A stretch of DNA of 64,000 nt from positions 1 through 64,000 of the forward strand of contig CAIYXP010000191.1 of NCBI GenBank assembly GCA_903930145.1. Direction: 5' to 3'. This stretch comes from an uncultured Methylococcaceae bacterium (lineage in GTDB: Bacteria > Pseudomonadota > Gammaproteobacteria > Methylococcales > Methylococcaceae). Made by a program: the position numbers and the translations under genes. Numbering within the stretch: position 1 is the stretch's first letter; each line of letters begins with the position of its first letter. The notes below the pieces were generated by a model. The model made no database searches. It was not told the DNA's origin and worked only from the letters and a program-made list of their open reading frames with translations. Positions 43,789 to 52,771 of this stretch are shown here, piece after piece.

Positions 43789-43789
43789 C

Positions 43790-44896
43790 ATGCAAAACCC
43801 ACCCCCCACCGACAAGACACCCCCTGACACCAGCCTAGTCCCGGTGAAGGACGCCGCGCAGTTGCCAGACCCCAACCTGCCGCCCGGCATCTTCAGCACC
43901 ACCCAACTCGACCTGTTCCAGACCTTTCTCTGCAACGCCGGGGAAAGGGACAAGCTGTCCAACGCCATCGACCTATGGGACAGCGTGCCGCGCTATTCCA
44001 TCTCGCAACTGGAAATGAACAAGCGCCGGACGGCGGACGGCTTTTTGGGGCTGCTCGAAATCAGGTTCAAATATCGCGGGCTGGATTTCAGGGCGGTGAT
44101 CCAGCCGGCGCGAATACGGGAAAGCGACGGGCAAGTCCTCGACTATTATCCCAGCGCCAACGAAGAACTGGTCGAGGACATCTTGCGGAAGATCGCCGCC
44201 GAGCGGCTGCAAGGCTTCCACGACACCGAAAACGCCAAGGTCGGTGTGTATTTTTCACTTTACCAAATTCAAACCGAATTGAGGAAGCGCGGGCACACAA
44301 GGTCCATCGTCGAGATCAAGCGCTCGCTGGAAATCATGGCCAAGTCGTCGATAGAGATCAAGTCCCTGGACGGCAAGGGCAACGAAGGCACGCGGGTGTC
44401 CAATTACCTTCCCGACATGGTGTCCGTGTCCCGCGAGGATTTGAAGGCCGACCCCTACAGCCAATGGATGGTCGAATTCCACCCGCTGGTCACCAAAAGC
44501 ATCATCGAGGCCACCTACCGCCAATTCGACCTCGACAAGCTGATGAGCATGAGCACCCAACTCGGACGCTGGGTCCACCGCCAACTCGTCATCAAGTACA
44601 CGTTTGCATCGCTGATGACCCCGTTTGAAATCCGCTACTCGACCATCAAACGGGACAGTTTCATGATCAACTACGGCAGGGAAAGGGCAGGCATCGCCGC
44701 GCTGGACCAAGTCATGGACGAACTGAAGGAAAAAAACATCATCATGGATTACCACCGCCAAGTAATCAGCGGCGCGCGCCGCAAAATATTGGATGTCGTC
44801 TACACGCTGTTCCCCTCCATGGAATTCATCAAAGAGGCAAAGGCCGCCAACAAGAGAAAGTCCATCGCACAGGAAAAACTGCTGCCCGCCGATTGA
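43790..44896 (+). CDS. Iteron-type replication initiator protein (putative)
   Basis: A 368-aa protein with a Pro-rich N-terminus, then a region suggestive of winged-helix replication initiators (YSISQLEMNKRRTADGFLGL, YFSLYQIQTELRKRGHTRSI, SLEIMAKSSIEIKSL) and a second one (LDKLMSMSTQLGRWVHRQLV ... IRYSTIKRDSF). I do not recognise an exact subfamily. The role is inferred from position: ten iterons, a DnaA box and an AT-rich region follow immediately. It should bind the iterons and open the origin. No ribosome-binding site is obvious before ATG 43790. Confidence 0.72.
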   Translation: MQNPPPTDKTPPDTSLVPVKDAAQLPDPNLPPGIFSTTQLDLFQTFLCNAGERDKLSNAIDLWDSVPRYSISQLEMNKRRTADGFLGLLEIRFKYRGLDFRAVIQPARIRESDGQVLDYYPSANEELVEDILRKIAAERLQGFHDTENAKVGVYFSLYQIQTELRKRGHTRSIVEIKRSLEIMAKSSIEIKSLDGKGNEGTRVSNYLPDMVSVSREDLKADPYSQWMVEFHPLVTKSIIEATYRQFDLDKLMSMSTQLGRWVHRQLVIKYTFASLMTPFEIRYSTIKRDSFMINYGRERAGIAALDQVMDELKEKNIIMDYHRQVISGARRKILDVVYTLFPSMEFIKEAKAANKRKSIAQEKLLPAD

Positions 44897-44960
44897 CAGG
44901 TGTAACAAGCCATGCGGGTCGGACTGTCAGCCCAAGACAAGCCACCCCGCCACTTGCCTT

Positions 44961-45534
44961 GGAGGAATAGGTGGCGTATCGGCCCAGAATTTCATTATCT
45001 TGACATTTCCTGTCCGGCAGTCCAACAATCATGCCATGGAAAATCGAAGGGTTTAGCCACTCATCCCTATAGGAATAGGTGGCGATTCGCTGCAATAAGG
45101 GCTATTCGCACACTAGAGGAATAGGTGGCGTGTCAAAACAACGGATAAACCCGCCCAAACCCATGGAGGAATAGCTGGCATGTCGCAATACCATCCCCAA
45201 AAAGCCAATCAATCAACAATATGGGATCGCATGGACAATGCCACACAACGGGCAATCTGCAACCCTAAGGGGCACATCACGACAACCCACGGCATAGAGG
45301 AATAGGTGGCGGAATCCTAGAGGAATAGGTGGCGGGGCATAGTTATCCACAGGCAGCCCCCCCTATTTGACCCTGAAATCAGGCAAAATAGCCTACCTCG
45401 CTATAGGAATAGGTGGCATATCGACCATTTTTATGGAGGAATAGGTGGCGAATCGTTCGATTTTCTATAGGAATAGGTGGCGGGTGATCCGGCAAACTCA
45501 AAAATAGACTGTCACCTTATAGGAATAGGTGGCG
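44961..45534. repeat. Iteron array of the replication origin (10 copies)
   Basis: The 14-bp repeat AGGAATAGGTGGCG occurs, all in the same direction, at 44963, 45071, 45117, 45298, 45321, 45437, 45469 and 45521. One-base and two-base variants are at 45405 (ending GCA) and 45167 (AGGAATAGCTGGCA). Many copies are preceded by TATAGG or GGAGG-type bases. Spacing is irregular (23-131 nt), with two 32-nt steps near the end. This is the pattern of initiator-binding iterons. Confidence 0.93.
45343..45351 (+). promoter_or_regulatory. DnaA box
   Basis: TTATCCACA, a perfect DnaA box, lies inside the iteron array. A relaxed match, TTATCAACA, is at 45625-45633 at the far end of the AT-rich region. Confidence 0.85.
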
Positions 45535-45535
45535 G

Positions 45536-45640
45536 CATAATTTTACAAGCTCCTGTAATATATAAAAAAAAATCAAATTTTTGGCCTCTTATTCTTTTAA
45601 CCTTTATTTATCCTTCTTTATTCTTTATCAACAGGCACAA
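45536..45640. other. AT-rich DNA-unwinding region of the origin
   Basis: About 100 bp of strongly AT-rich DNA (A-runs, then TTTATTTATCC and TTCTTTATT tracts) directly after the last iteron. With the iterons and DnaA boxes this completes a plausible origin of replication, 44961 to about 45640. Confidence 0.75.
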
Positions 45641-45703
45641 AAAAAGCCGCCGACGGTCTCAGCAGCCAAAGCGCTGCATCCAACCATGGGCGGCTACGGT
45701 TGA

Positions 45704-45727
45704 AGTGTTGGGCCAAGGCCCAACACT
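45704..45727. terminator. Perfect 11-bp inverted repeat next to the origin
   Basis: AGTGTTGGGCC (45704-45714), 2 nt, then GGCCCAACACT (45717-45727). It lies 7 bp beyond the stop of the minus-strand lipoprotein gene and probably ends its transcription before it enters the origin, although no T-run is present. Confidence 0.5.
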
Positions 45728-45733
45728 ACTCAA

Positions 45734-46375
45734 TCACTTCTGTCCGGGTGTGCTTACCGTGATGGAAACAGCCTGAGTCAAACGTGCCACGACAGTATCG
45801 CCTTGTTTGACTTCGTTGAGACGCTTTATTTCAGGGCCTGCTTTCAATTTGAAGGTTTTGCCTTCAGGCCCTAATAAAGTGACGTCCCTGGTTTGATAGT
45901 CGATGCTCTGCACCGTAGCAGTCACTTCAACTGCGTCAACCGCTGCAAACCCCGGCTTCTGACCCAAGGGTGCACGGGCAACTTGTCTTTCCCGGTCTGA
46001 AGACGGTTTCGTACCAGGGCCTGTGACTGCCAACTCGATTGATTCCAGAAATTGCGCCTTGACTTCATCGCCTACACGAATCTGTGCAAAATTGCGCACT
46101 TCAGGGCCGCATTTGACCTTTTTTTCTTTGCCATCGGGAAATTTCAATGTCACGATGCGATTTTTCTTGTCAATGGCCTTCACTGTCGCCGTCACAACGA
46201 CCAGCTCGCCATCAATTCCGCTGGGCCTGTTGCTGTCAGCCGCCGTTGTATCTTGCACAACCGCAGCCGCAGGCTCGACAGCTTGCTTCTTATCCGTATG
46301 GGAACACCCTTGGATCAATGAAGCGGCAAACAATGAGGCGGATAAGATGACTAAACGTTTATTGTTGTCTCTCAT
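45734..46375 (-). CDS. Putative lipoprotein with two copies of a small beta domain
   Basis: A 213-aa exported protein. The signal peptide ends in the lipobox SLIQGCS, so a membrane-anchored lipoprotein is likely. After a linker rich in Ala and Pro come two related about 60-residue domains: VVVTATVKAIDKKNRIVTLK ... VRVGDEV-type, and VEVTATVQSIDYQTRDVTLL ... KQGDTVVARL. The internal duplication is clear; I do not recognise the family. The start is ATG 46375 with GGAAGG nine nt upstream; the longer frame to 46456 includes non-signal residues. No functional clue from neighbours. Confidence 0.7.
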   Translation of the reverse strand: MRDNNKRLVILSASLFAASLIQGCSHTDKKQAVEPAAAVVQDTTAADSNRPSGIDGELVVVTATVKAIDKKNRIVTLKFPDGKEKKVKCGPEVRNFAQIRVGDEVKAQFLESIELAVTGPGTKPSSDRERQVARAPLGQKPGFAAVDAVEVTATVQSIDYQTRDVTLLGPEGKTFKLKAGPEIKRLNEVKQGDTVVARLTQAVSITVSTPGQK

Positions 46376-46664
46376 ATAAAACGACCTTCCGTAATGAATG
46401 ATGGTATCAAAGGATATGCAAAAAAAGTTTTTACACGGTAAGCTAGGGTACAACATTCTTAAAAAGATTTCTTGACGATATCAAAAGCATGACCGGCGAA
46501 TTAAATCCCGCAGATTGAAATGATAGAATATCGGGCAATTCAAAGCATTCATTGATATGCCCCAAGCCTTGTCACGCCCATCAGTATGCTTGGGCGACAG
46601 GCAATCGAAGCCGCCATTGGCATCATAGACACCGATCAACCTCAACTCACAACAGACCACCCTA

Positions 46665-47414
46665 ATGAAAAACCACTGGATCAACCTTAGCCTAGCATTT
46701 GTTTTGCTAATGCATCTAGCGAGCACACAGGCAGAAACCTTGAGCATTGTTGCCGAACACTGGCCTCCTTATGTGGATGAATCCGCACCGCAACAAGGCT
46801 TGGCCATCGATCTGATAACAACGGCGCTGATCAGGGCAAGGTATGATTATAAAATCGATTACCAAGCTTGGCCGCGTGCGTTGGAAGGAGGCAAAATAGG
46901 TGTCTATGATATGATTGCCAACATCTGGCATAGCGATGAGCGGGCGCTTGATTTGGACTATAGCGAACCCTACTTGATTAACGACATGCGCCTGATCAAA
47001 CGCAAAGGCAGCCCAATCAAGTTCAAGAAAATGGCGGACTTGAATAACTTGGTGATCGGCGTCGAAAAAGACTATGCCTACCCTCAAGAATTTGCCGCAG
47101 CGAATAATTTCACCAAAGTCAGCAATTCCGCGCTATTGCCTGCCCTTGCCGAGTTGCTGAAAGGCAAATACGATGCCGTGATCGGGGACTTGAATGCAAT
47201 CAACTATGTTTTGCTTACATTCTTGCCGACCGAGTCGAATGACTTGGAAATACTGCCTAAATCCGTGGGAATGAGCAAGCTCTACGTCGCTGTCAGCAAG
47301 ACCAACCCTAAGCATCGGGCGATCATTAAGGATTTCAATGAAGCCCTGCAATCTATGAAGCAAGACGGGACGTATCAAACGATCATCCAAGCACATCAAC
47401 AGCGTCTGCCTTGA
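46665..47414 (+). CDS. Periplasmic solute-binding protein, family 3
   Basis: A 249-aa protein with a signal peptide (INLSLAFVLLMHLASTQA) and the bacterial extracellular solute-binding fold family 3: LSIVAEHWPPYVDESAPQQG, DMIANIWHSDERALDLDYSE, GVEKDYAYPQEFA and a final IQAHQQRLP. Such proteins bind amino acids or similar small molecules. No ABC permease genes are adjacent, so it may work with distant genes or act as an orphan sensor domain. About 290 bp upstream carry no gene. Confidence 0.82.
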   Translation: MKNHWINLSLAFVLLMHLASTQAETLSIVAEHWPPYVDESAPQQGLAIDLITTALIRARYDYKIDYQAWPRALEGGKIGVYDMIANIWHSDERALDLDYSEPYLINDMRLIKRKGSPIKFKKMADLNNLVIGVEKDYAYPQEFAAANNFTKVSNSALLPALAELLKGKYDAVIGDLNAINYVLLTFLPTESNDLEILPKSVGMSKLYVAVSKTNPKHRAIIKDFNEALQSMKQDGTYQTIIQAHQQRLP

Positions 47415-47454
47415 AGACAAGGGCGCACATTCAAAACCAACCCGGAAAACGATC

Positions 47455-47526
47455 ATGCGTCACTCCGTAGCGATTGCAATCATTGCCGTTTCCGTTTTAC
47501 TCATTACACCAGCATTTACGGCATAG
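47455..47526 (+). CDS. Small ORF encoding only a signal-peptide-like sequence
   Basis: A 23-codon frame, ATG to TAG, encodes MRHSVAIAIIAVSVLLITPA and ends FTA: a basic n-region, hydrophobic core and Ala-X-Ala-like end. It lies between the solute-binding and AMP-ligase genes. It may be a small membrane peptide or the remains of an exported protein. Its ribosome-binding site is weak (GGAAAA). Confidence 0.3.
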   Translation: MRHSVAIAIIAVSVLLITPAFTA

Positions 47527-47543
47527 ACTACAGGCCAACTACC

Positions 47544-48890
47544 ATGAACCAGTTATTGGATGCTTTTCGTCGGGCGGCGGAAGACATGCCGGCTTATCGC
47601 GAGCTTTGCGCCGAACAGGGTGTGCAAGCTGACCGCATAGTGGACTTGGAGTCTTTCTCGCGGTTGTGCCCCCTGCTGGGCAGGGCCAACACATTCGACC
47701 GTTTCCCGATAGACCAATTGTGCGCTGGCGGTAGCCTAGGCGACTTGGCACAGGTGCTCACCAGTTCGGGGCACGGCGGGAGCGGGAGGTTTTCCTTTGG
47801 CCTGACTGGCAGGGAACAGGCCGCGCTAAACGAATATTTCATCGACTTGGCAATGGACGAAGCGTTCCAAGTCAAATCGCGAAAAACACTAGTCGTCAAC
47901 TGCCTCCCCATGGGCGTTTTTTTCACTTCGCAATGCATGACGGTCGCCAACACCAGTGTGCGTGAGGACATGGCGGTGGCTTTGATACAGGCGTTTGGGA
48001 AATATTACGACCAAATCATCCTCGTGTGCGACCCGCTGTTCATGAAAAGGCTCATCGACCACGCCTTGGAAAAATCTTTGGACTGGGGCCAGTACCGGGT
48101 CAACGTTGTCATCGGGGAGGAGATTTTCGGCGAACACTACCGTGGCTACATCGCAAACCGTTTGCAGTTGGGGCGGGAACAATGGGTGATGGCAAGCATG
48201 GGCGTGGCCGAATTGGGGCTGAACCTGTGTTACGAGACCCCCGCCACCATCGCACTGCGCCGTGCCGCATCCGACAACCCTGAATTTGCCCGTGAACTGT
48301 TCGGCATTGACCCGAGCCGCATGGTGTTGCCGATGCTTTACTGTTTCAATCCACAGCGTCTGTTTGTCGAAGCGGTCGGGCCGGATGCCGACGGCTACGG
48401 GCAAATGACCGTTTCGATGCTGGACACCAGCCTTGCCATCCCGCTGATGCGCTACCAGACTGGCGATGCCATCCGCCTACCCGACCCCGTCAAAGTGGCT
48501 GAGCTGGCCCGCAAGCACGGCGTAGCGCTGCCTACTGAGTTGCCGCAAACTTTGTTGGCGCTCAAAGGCAGGGACAAGGAGGCACTGCCAAACCATTCGC
48601 ATGTGGGTATTTACAAGGATGCCCTATATGCCGACTGGAAGCTCGCCGAACGCCTCACCGGGGCCTTCCGCTTGGTTTTCACGGGGGATCGGTTCGATAT
48701 GCATGTCCAACTGAATGGGCTTGATGCGCCCGAGGAGGAGGCGGGGCAAACCATCCGCCATGCGATTCCATCGCTAGTGCAACCGGAAAACCTCGTGCTG
48801 TGGCCTTACGACCGCTTTCCGTTTGGCATGGGCTTGGACTATGAGCGCAAGTTCACTTATTATGTGCAAGAGGAAATGAGCCAACCGTAA
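47544..48890 (+). CDS. AMP-dependent ligase-like protein (PaaK/phenylacetate-CoA ligase superfamily)
   Basis: A 448-aa member of the adenylate-forming group related to phenylacetate-CoA ligase: QVLTSSGHGGSGRFSFGLTG is the Ser/Thr/Gly-rich ATP loop, VVIGEEIFGEHYR matches the A4-type region, and IPLMRYQTGDAIRL contains the conserved YxTGD motif. A short C-terminal domain follows. It would activate a carboxylic acid as its adenylate, perhaps to CoA ester. The downstream exosortase-associated acyltransferase is a likely partner. The substrate cannot be told from sequence. Confidence 0.75.
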   Translation: MNQLLDAFRRAAEDMPAYRELCAEQGVQADRIVDLESFSRLCPLLGRANTFDRFPIDQLCAGGSLGDLAQVLTSSGHGGSGRFSFGLTGREQAALNEYFIDLAMDEAFQVKSRKTLVVNCLPMGVFFTSQCMTVANTSVREDMAVALIQAFGKYYDQIILVCDPLFMKRLIDHALEKSLDWGQYRVNVVIGEEIFGEHYRGYIANRLQLGREQWVMASMGVAELGLNLCYETPATIALRRAASDNPEFARELFGIDPSRMVLPMLYCFNPQRLFVEAVGPDADGYGQMTVSMLDTSLAIPLMRYQTGDAIRLPDPVKVAELARKHGVALPTELPQTLLALKGRDKEALPNHSHVGIYKDALYADWKLAERLTGAFRLVFTGDRFDMHVQLNGLDAPEEEAGQTIRHAIPSLVQPENLVLWPYDRFPFGMGLDYERKFTYYVQEEMSQP

Positions 48891-49063
48891 TGATGGAGAG
48901 GGCGGGTGCTGCGATCATGCAAAGCGACTGGCGGTGAGGGATTTTAGGATAATGGGTTAAACCCCATGGCTTTGCGCACGAATGCTGCATCCGGGGCTGT
49001 TTTAATGCCCGGCCGCAATTTCGGCAGTTCATCAACAGACTTTCGGCAGGCAACACTACTATT

Positions 49064-49831
49064 ATGACGGATGAGGCGGTCAAACCAGAATCCCCTTATA
49101 GCCCCCATTTCACCTTCAAGACATTTGCCAATGGCACAGACTCCGATAACGAAGAGCGCATTTTTGCCTTGCGTTATCAGGTCTATTGCTTGGAGCGGTC
49201 GTTCTTGCAGGCTGAGGACTATCCAAACGGCTTGGAAAGCGACGAGTTTGACGCTTATTCGACCCATATAGGCGCTTACAGTTTGACCGACCTATTGGTC
49301 GGCGGACTGCGTTTGGTCACCCCCCCCGACGGCGAGCGTTTTCCGTTTCAAGATCATTGCACCCAGCTTTTCGCCAACCGTACCAATCCTCCGAATCATA
49401 AATGCACGGAAGTTTCCCGCTTGGTCATCAGCAAGCTTTACCGGCGGCGCGCCGGTGATACGGTGTTTGGCGTACCCTCGCAATTGTTGGATGAAACCCC
49501 CGCCCCCCCCCAAAACTTCGACCGTCGCAAGTCACAAAGGGGCGATTCCGACCGGCGCAAGCTCCAGCCGGAAATTTTGCTGGGGCTGTTGCGGCAAGTC
49601 TACCGGCATTGCAAACGGCAGAACATCGACTACTGGTACATGGCCATGGAAAGGCCGCTTGCGCGCCTGTTGGAGCGCATGTTTTATTTTTCCTTGGAAC
49701 AGATTGGCGAACAGGTGGACTACTACGGGCCGGTCATTCCATGTGTTTTGTCGATGGATCATTTTGACCATGCCTTAAGCCATGGAGACCCGCTCCTGTT
49801 TGCTTGGTTCCAAGACGCACTGGAGGAGTGA
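49064..49831 (+). CDS. PEP-CTERM/exosortase system-associated acyltransferase
   Basis: A 255-aa GNAT-like protein of the group found with exosortase systems. Landmarks are ALRYQVYCLERSFLQAEDYP, THIGAYSLTDLLVGGLRLV, CTEVSRLVISKLYRRR and the C-terminal YWYMAMERPLARLLERMFY. Related proteins resemble acyl-homoserine-lactone and N-acyl amino acid synthases. A Pro-rich and charged insert (residues about 143-165) separates two halves. It is probably paired with the AMP-ligase-like gene 173 bp upstream. It may make an N-acylated small molecule or modify a sorted protein; the product is unknown. Confidence 0.82.
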   Translation: MTDEAVKPESPYSPHFTFKTFANGTDSDNEERIFALRYQVYCLERSFLQAEDYPNGLESDEFDAYSTHIGAYSLTDLLVGGLRLVTPPDGERFPFQDHCTQLFANRTNPPNHKCTEVSRLVISKLYRRRAGDTVFGVPSQLLDETPAPPQNFDRRKSQRGDSDRRKLQPEILLGLLRQVYRHCKRQNIDYWYMAMERPLARLLERMFYFSLEQIGEQVDYYGPVIPCVLSMDHFDHALSHGDPLLFAWFQDALEE

Positions 49832-49854
49832 CGGGTGGATAGATCCTGTGGCAG

Positions 49855-51894
49855 TCATGAAAACCCAAACTTCACCTTCCCATCCTCGTCCATATATAAG
49901 TAGGCGGAGAAAAGCTTCCCGGCTTTGGATTTCAGCCCGTCCACCTTGACCTGTTCGCCTGCCAGCAAGGCCAGTGCGGTTTGTTCGTCAATCGGTTTGC
50001 TGGCGATGGTGTTCCAGACGATGGCTTTGCAGTCGGTGCAACTCCAGGCTTTGGGGCTTTTTGCGATGGGCCCGCCGCAACGGCAACGGGCAGCCGCCAC
50101 GGTTTGGTGTTTGCAATGGGATTCGCCGTAGGCCGACTCGGTTTTATTCTGGTGTTCCAAGGTCCCATTCGGTACAGACGCTGCGCTGCGGTTTCCGTTA
50201 AGCCCCATCCTCGCCAATTCGGCTTGCAGCACGGCCCATGCCTCAGTCAGTAACGCCTGGTAAGTCTTGTTGCCCACCGCGACTTGATCCAGCCCGGCTT
50301 CCAAGTGTTTGGTGTAGTCATATTCCAAAAACGAGAACTGCTTGCCGACCAGTTCGTTGACCACGGCGAAGCCCCGTTCGGTCGGTTCGAGTTGGCGCTT
50401 GGCGTTGAGAGTCACGTAGTGGCGGACGGGGGATTTCAAATTGCCGACGATGGTGGCATAGGACGAAGGACGGCCTATCCCCAAATCTTCGAGTTTTTTT
50501 ACCAGCGAGGCTTCGGTGTAGCGTGACGGCGGGGTGGTTTGCTTGGCGATGCACACGCCTTTGCAGTCAAAGGCGTCGCCTGCCTTCAGTGTGGGCAGGG
50601 CTTGGGCGGGTTCTTCCCTTTTATTTTCGTGGTCCTCATGGGCTTGGGTCAATGCCATCCAACCCTTGGACGTGACGGTTTCACCTTTGGCGATGAACAG
50701 GGCGGGTTTGTGGCCGCCAAGCGGCACGGCGACATTGCCTTCCAGTCTGACATCGGTGACATCGAATGCCGCATTCGCCATTTGGCTGGCGACCGCCCGT
50801 TGCCAGATTAAGTGATACAGGGCTTGTTCCTCCTTGCTCTCGCCGCCGGCGCGGTCCGCCGCATGGGTGGGACGGATGGCTTCGTGTGCGCCTTGGGCGC
50901 TGTCCTTGGTTTTCCAAGTGTTCGGTCTGGTTGCTGCCGGCAGGTGATTGGCCTGAAGGTAAGCGGCGATGTCTTGCAGCCCTTCCTCGGACAGGTTCGG
51001 GTTGTCCGTCCGCATGTAGGTGATCAAGCCCTGCTCGTAGAGCTTCTGGGCCAAGCCCATGGTTTTCTCGGGCGATAGCCGCAAGGCCACGCTGGCGGCC
51101 TGTTGCAGGGTGGAGGTGATGAACGGTGGGGGCGGGCGGCGCTCGCGTCGGGATTTTTCGACCGACAGCACGGTCAGCCGGGTGACTTTGGCGACTGCCT
51201 CGGCAACGGTCTGGTCCAGCCATAGCGTTTGGCCTTTTTCCCGGTACGGTGCGTGGTCCCATGATGCCTTCCATGGAAATGGCTGGTTCATGTGGGCTTC
51301 CACGGTGTAATGGGTGACGGGCTGGAAATTGCGGATTTCCAATTCCCGCTCCACCACCAAGCGGACCGCCGGGCTTTGCACCCGGCCTGCGGAAAACCCC
51401 CTGCCCAAATGGCGCAGCCTGGGGGAGACCATCCAGCCGACCAGTCGATCCAGCACCCGCCGGCATTCTTGGGCGCTGACCAAGGGGATGTCGAGTGTGC
51501 CTAAGTTTGCCATGGCTTTTTCTATCGCCGGGCGGGTGATGGCATTGAAGCGAACCCGATGCACGGGCTTGCCTAGCCGTTTCAGCCCTAAGGCGACAAA
51601 CAAATGCCAAGCGATGGACTCGCCTTCGCGGTCGTCATCCGTTGCCAGGTAAATCGAATCGGCCTTGGCCGCTTGGGCTTTCAGTTCACTGATGATGCTG
51701 CGCTTGCTTTTGCCCGCTTTATTGTCGATGACGACGTAAGTCGGCTTGAAGCCGTGGTCGATGTCCACGCCCATGTCCTTGGGCGGCAAGTCGCGGATGT
51801 GCCCGAACGAGGCTTTGACGGTGAAACCGGTGCCTAAAAAACTGGCGATCTTTTTCGTTTTGCCGGGCGATTCGACGATAAATAGATGGGGCAT
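49855..51894 (-). CDS. Type IA DNA topoisomerase
   Basis: A 679-aa enzyme relaxing supercoiled DNA through a single-strand break. The Toprim domain opens HLFIVESPGKTKKIASFLG with DDDREGE (metal site); the catalytic Tyr293 lies in GLITYMRTDNPNL. The C-terminus carries a Cys-rich CRCGGPIAKSPKAWSC motif and a TIASKPIDEQTALALLAGEQ repeat, as in plasmid and integrative-element topoisomerases rather than the long housekeeping TopA with several zinc ribbons. Its location on the same segment as an iteron origin fits a replicon-encoded enzyme for resolving replication intermediates. Confidence 0.92.
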   Translation of the reverse strand: MPHLFIVESPGKTKKIASFLGTGFTVKASFGHIRDLPPKDMGVDIDHGFKPTYVVIDNKAGKSKRSIISELKAQAAKADSIYLATDDDREGESIAWHLFVALGLKRLGKPVHRVRFNAITRPAIEKAMANLGTLDIPLVSAQECRRVLDRLVGWMVSPRLRHLGRGFSAGRVQSPAVRLVVERELEIRNFQPVTHYTVEAHMNQPFPWKASWDHAPYREKGQTLWLDQTVAEAVAKVTRLTVLSVEKSRRERRPPPPFITSTLQQAASVALRLSPEKTMGLAQKLYEQGLITYMRTDNPNLSEEGLQDIAAYLQANHLPAATRPNTWKTKDSAQGAHEAIRPTHAADRAGGESKEEQALYHLIWQRAVASQMANAAFDVTDVRLEGNVAVPLGGHKPALFIAKGETVTSKGWMALTQAHEDHENKREEPAQALPTLKAGDAFDCKGVCIAKQTTPPSRYTEASLVKKLEDLGIGRPSSYATIVGNLKSPVRHYVTLNAKRQLEPTERGFAVVNELVGKQFSFLEYDYTKHLEAGLDQVAVGNKTYQALLTEAWAVLQAELARMGLNGNRSAASVPNGTLEHQNKTESAYGESHCKHQTVAAARCRCGGPIAKSPKAWSCTDCKAIVWNTIASKPIDEQTALALLAGEQVKVDGLKSKAGKLFSAYLYMDEDGKVKFGFS

Positions 51895-52023
51895 GCGTCA
51901 GCCTAATTGAACTGGCCTTGATCTAAAGGTAATATGGCATTATATCGTTATAACCCAGATTGCTCGCCGCAAGTTTTCGCTGCAATGGTGGCAATGACCC
52001 AATAGCCGCATTAGGTGACCCTT

Positions 52024-52566
52024 ATGAATCCCCAACTTCAAGAACTCCATCGGGACCACGTCAATCTGGCCCATGTGCTTCACCTGCTGGAAAGCCTGCT
52101 AGGGGAGGTCAGGGCCGGGGAGCACATCGACCTCAACGCCCTCAGCGAAATCGTCGATTATGTGCAAGCCTACCCGGACCTCATCCATCACAGGCGCGAG
52201 GATGTCATCTTTTCGGTTTATTTGGAACATGGCACCGGCCGCAACGAGTTGGTGGACCGACTGATGGCAGAGCATGTGCTGCTACTCAAGAAAACCCAAG
52301 AGATCCGGGAACACATCGAGCAATGGTGCAATGACTCGCCGGTGCCTAGGGAAAGGGTTGTCGCCATCATCGCCGATTACCTGCAAATGCAATGGGATCA
52401 TTTGAACCTTGAGGAAAGCTCGGTCTTCGATTTGTTGGATCAAGAGCTTGAGCCTGACGACTGGGTGCGCATCGAGGCCGCCATGCCCGCCGCGACCGAC
52501 CCCTTGTTCGGCAAAATGATGCGGCAGCGGTTCGAACACATTTTCGACCGGCTGGTTGCAGCTTAA
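52024..52566 (+). CDS. Hemerythrin HHE-domain protein
   Basis: A 180-aa four-helix protein with the HHE pattern: LQELHRDHVNLAHVLHLL, DLIHHRREDVIF, LMAEHVLLLKKTQEI and MQWDHLNLEESSVFDLL, giving the His/Glu set expected for a di-iron site. Such proteins bind or sense oxygen, nitric oxide or redox state. ATG 52024 follows AGGTGA by six nt, so it is preferred to the GTG at 52015. It appears to be a single-gene unit divergent from the topoisomerase. The physiological role is unknown. Confidence 0.85.
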   Translation: MNPQLQELHRDHVNLAHVLHLLESLLGEVRAGEHIDLNALSEIVDYVQAYPDLIHHRREDVIFSVYLEHGTGRNELVDRLMAEHVLLLKKTQEIREHIEQWCNDSPVPRERVVAIIADYLQMQWDHLNLEESSVFDLLDQELEPDDWVRIEAAMPAATDPLFGKMMRQRFEHIFDRLVAA

Positions 52567-52599
52567 CCGATGTTACCCATGGAGGCGAAAGCACCGTAG

Positions 52600-52630
52600 G
52601 ACAGGTAAGCAAACAGGCTCCTTACCTGTC
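52600..52630 (+). terminator. Stem-loop after the hemerythrin gene
   Basis: GACAGGTAAG (52600-52609) and CTTACCTGTC (52621-52630) form a perfect 10-bp stem, 34 bp after the stop codon. There is no long T-run, so it may be a weak terminator or RNA-stabilising hairpin. Confidence 0.5.
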
Positions 52631-52771
52631 GCATCTATTATCTGCGATAAATTAAAGCCCCCTCTCGCTTTGTCTTGAAACAGTTCCAATCCAAACTCTG
52701 ATAACCGGTTCCTCCCCCAGTCTATCGAGTGCCGCAACCTACTTCCGCACGTGAAATTCAACTATATTTTT

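Noticed and set aside
44961-45534. CRISPR array
   Set aside because: Repeats are only 14 bp with irregular 23-131 nt spacing and no cas genes; next to an initiator gene and DnaA box they are iterons.
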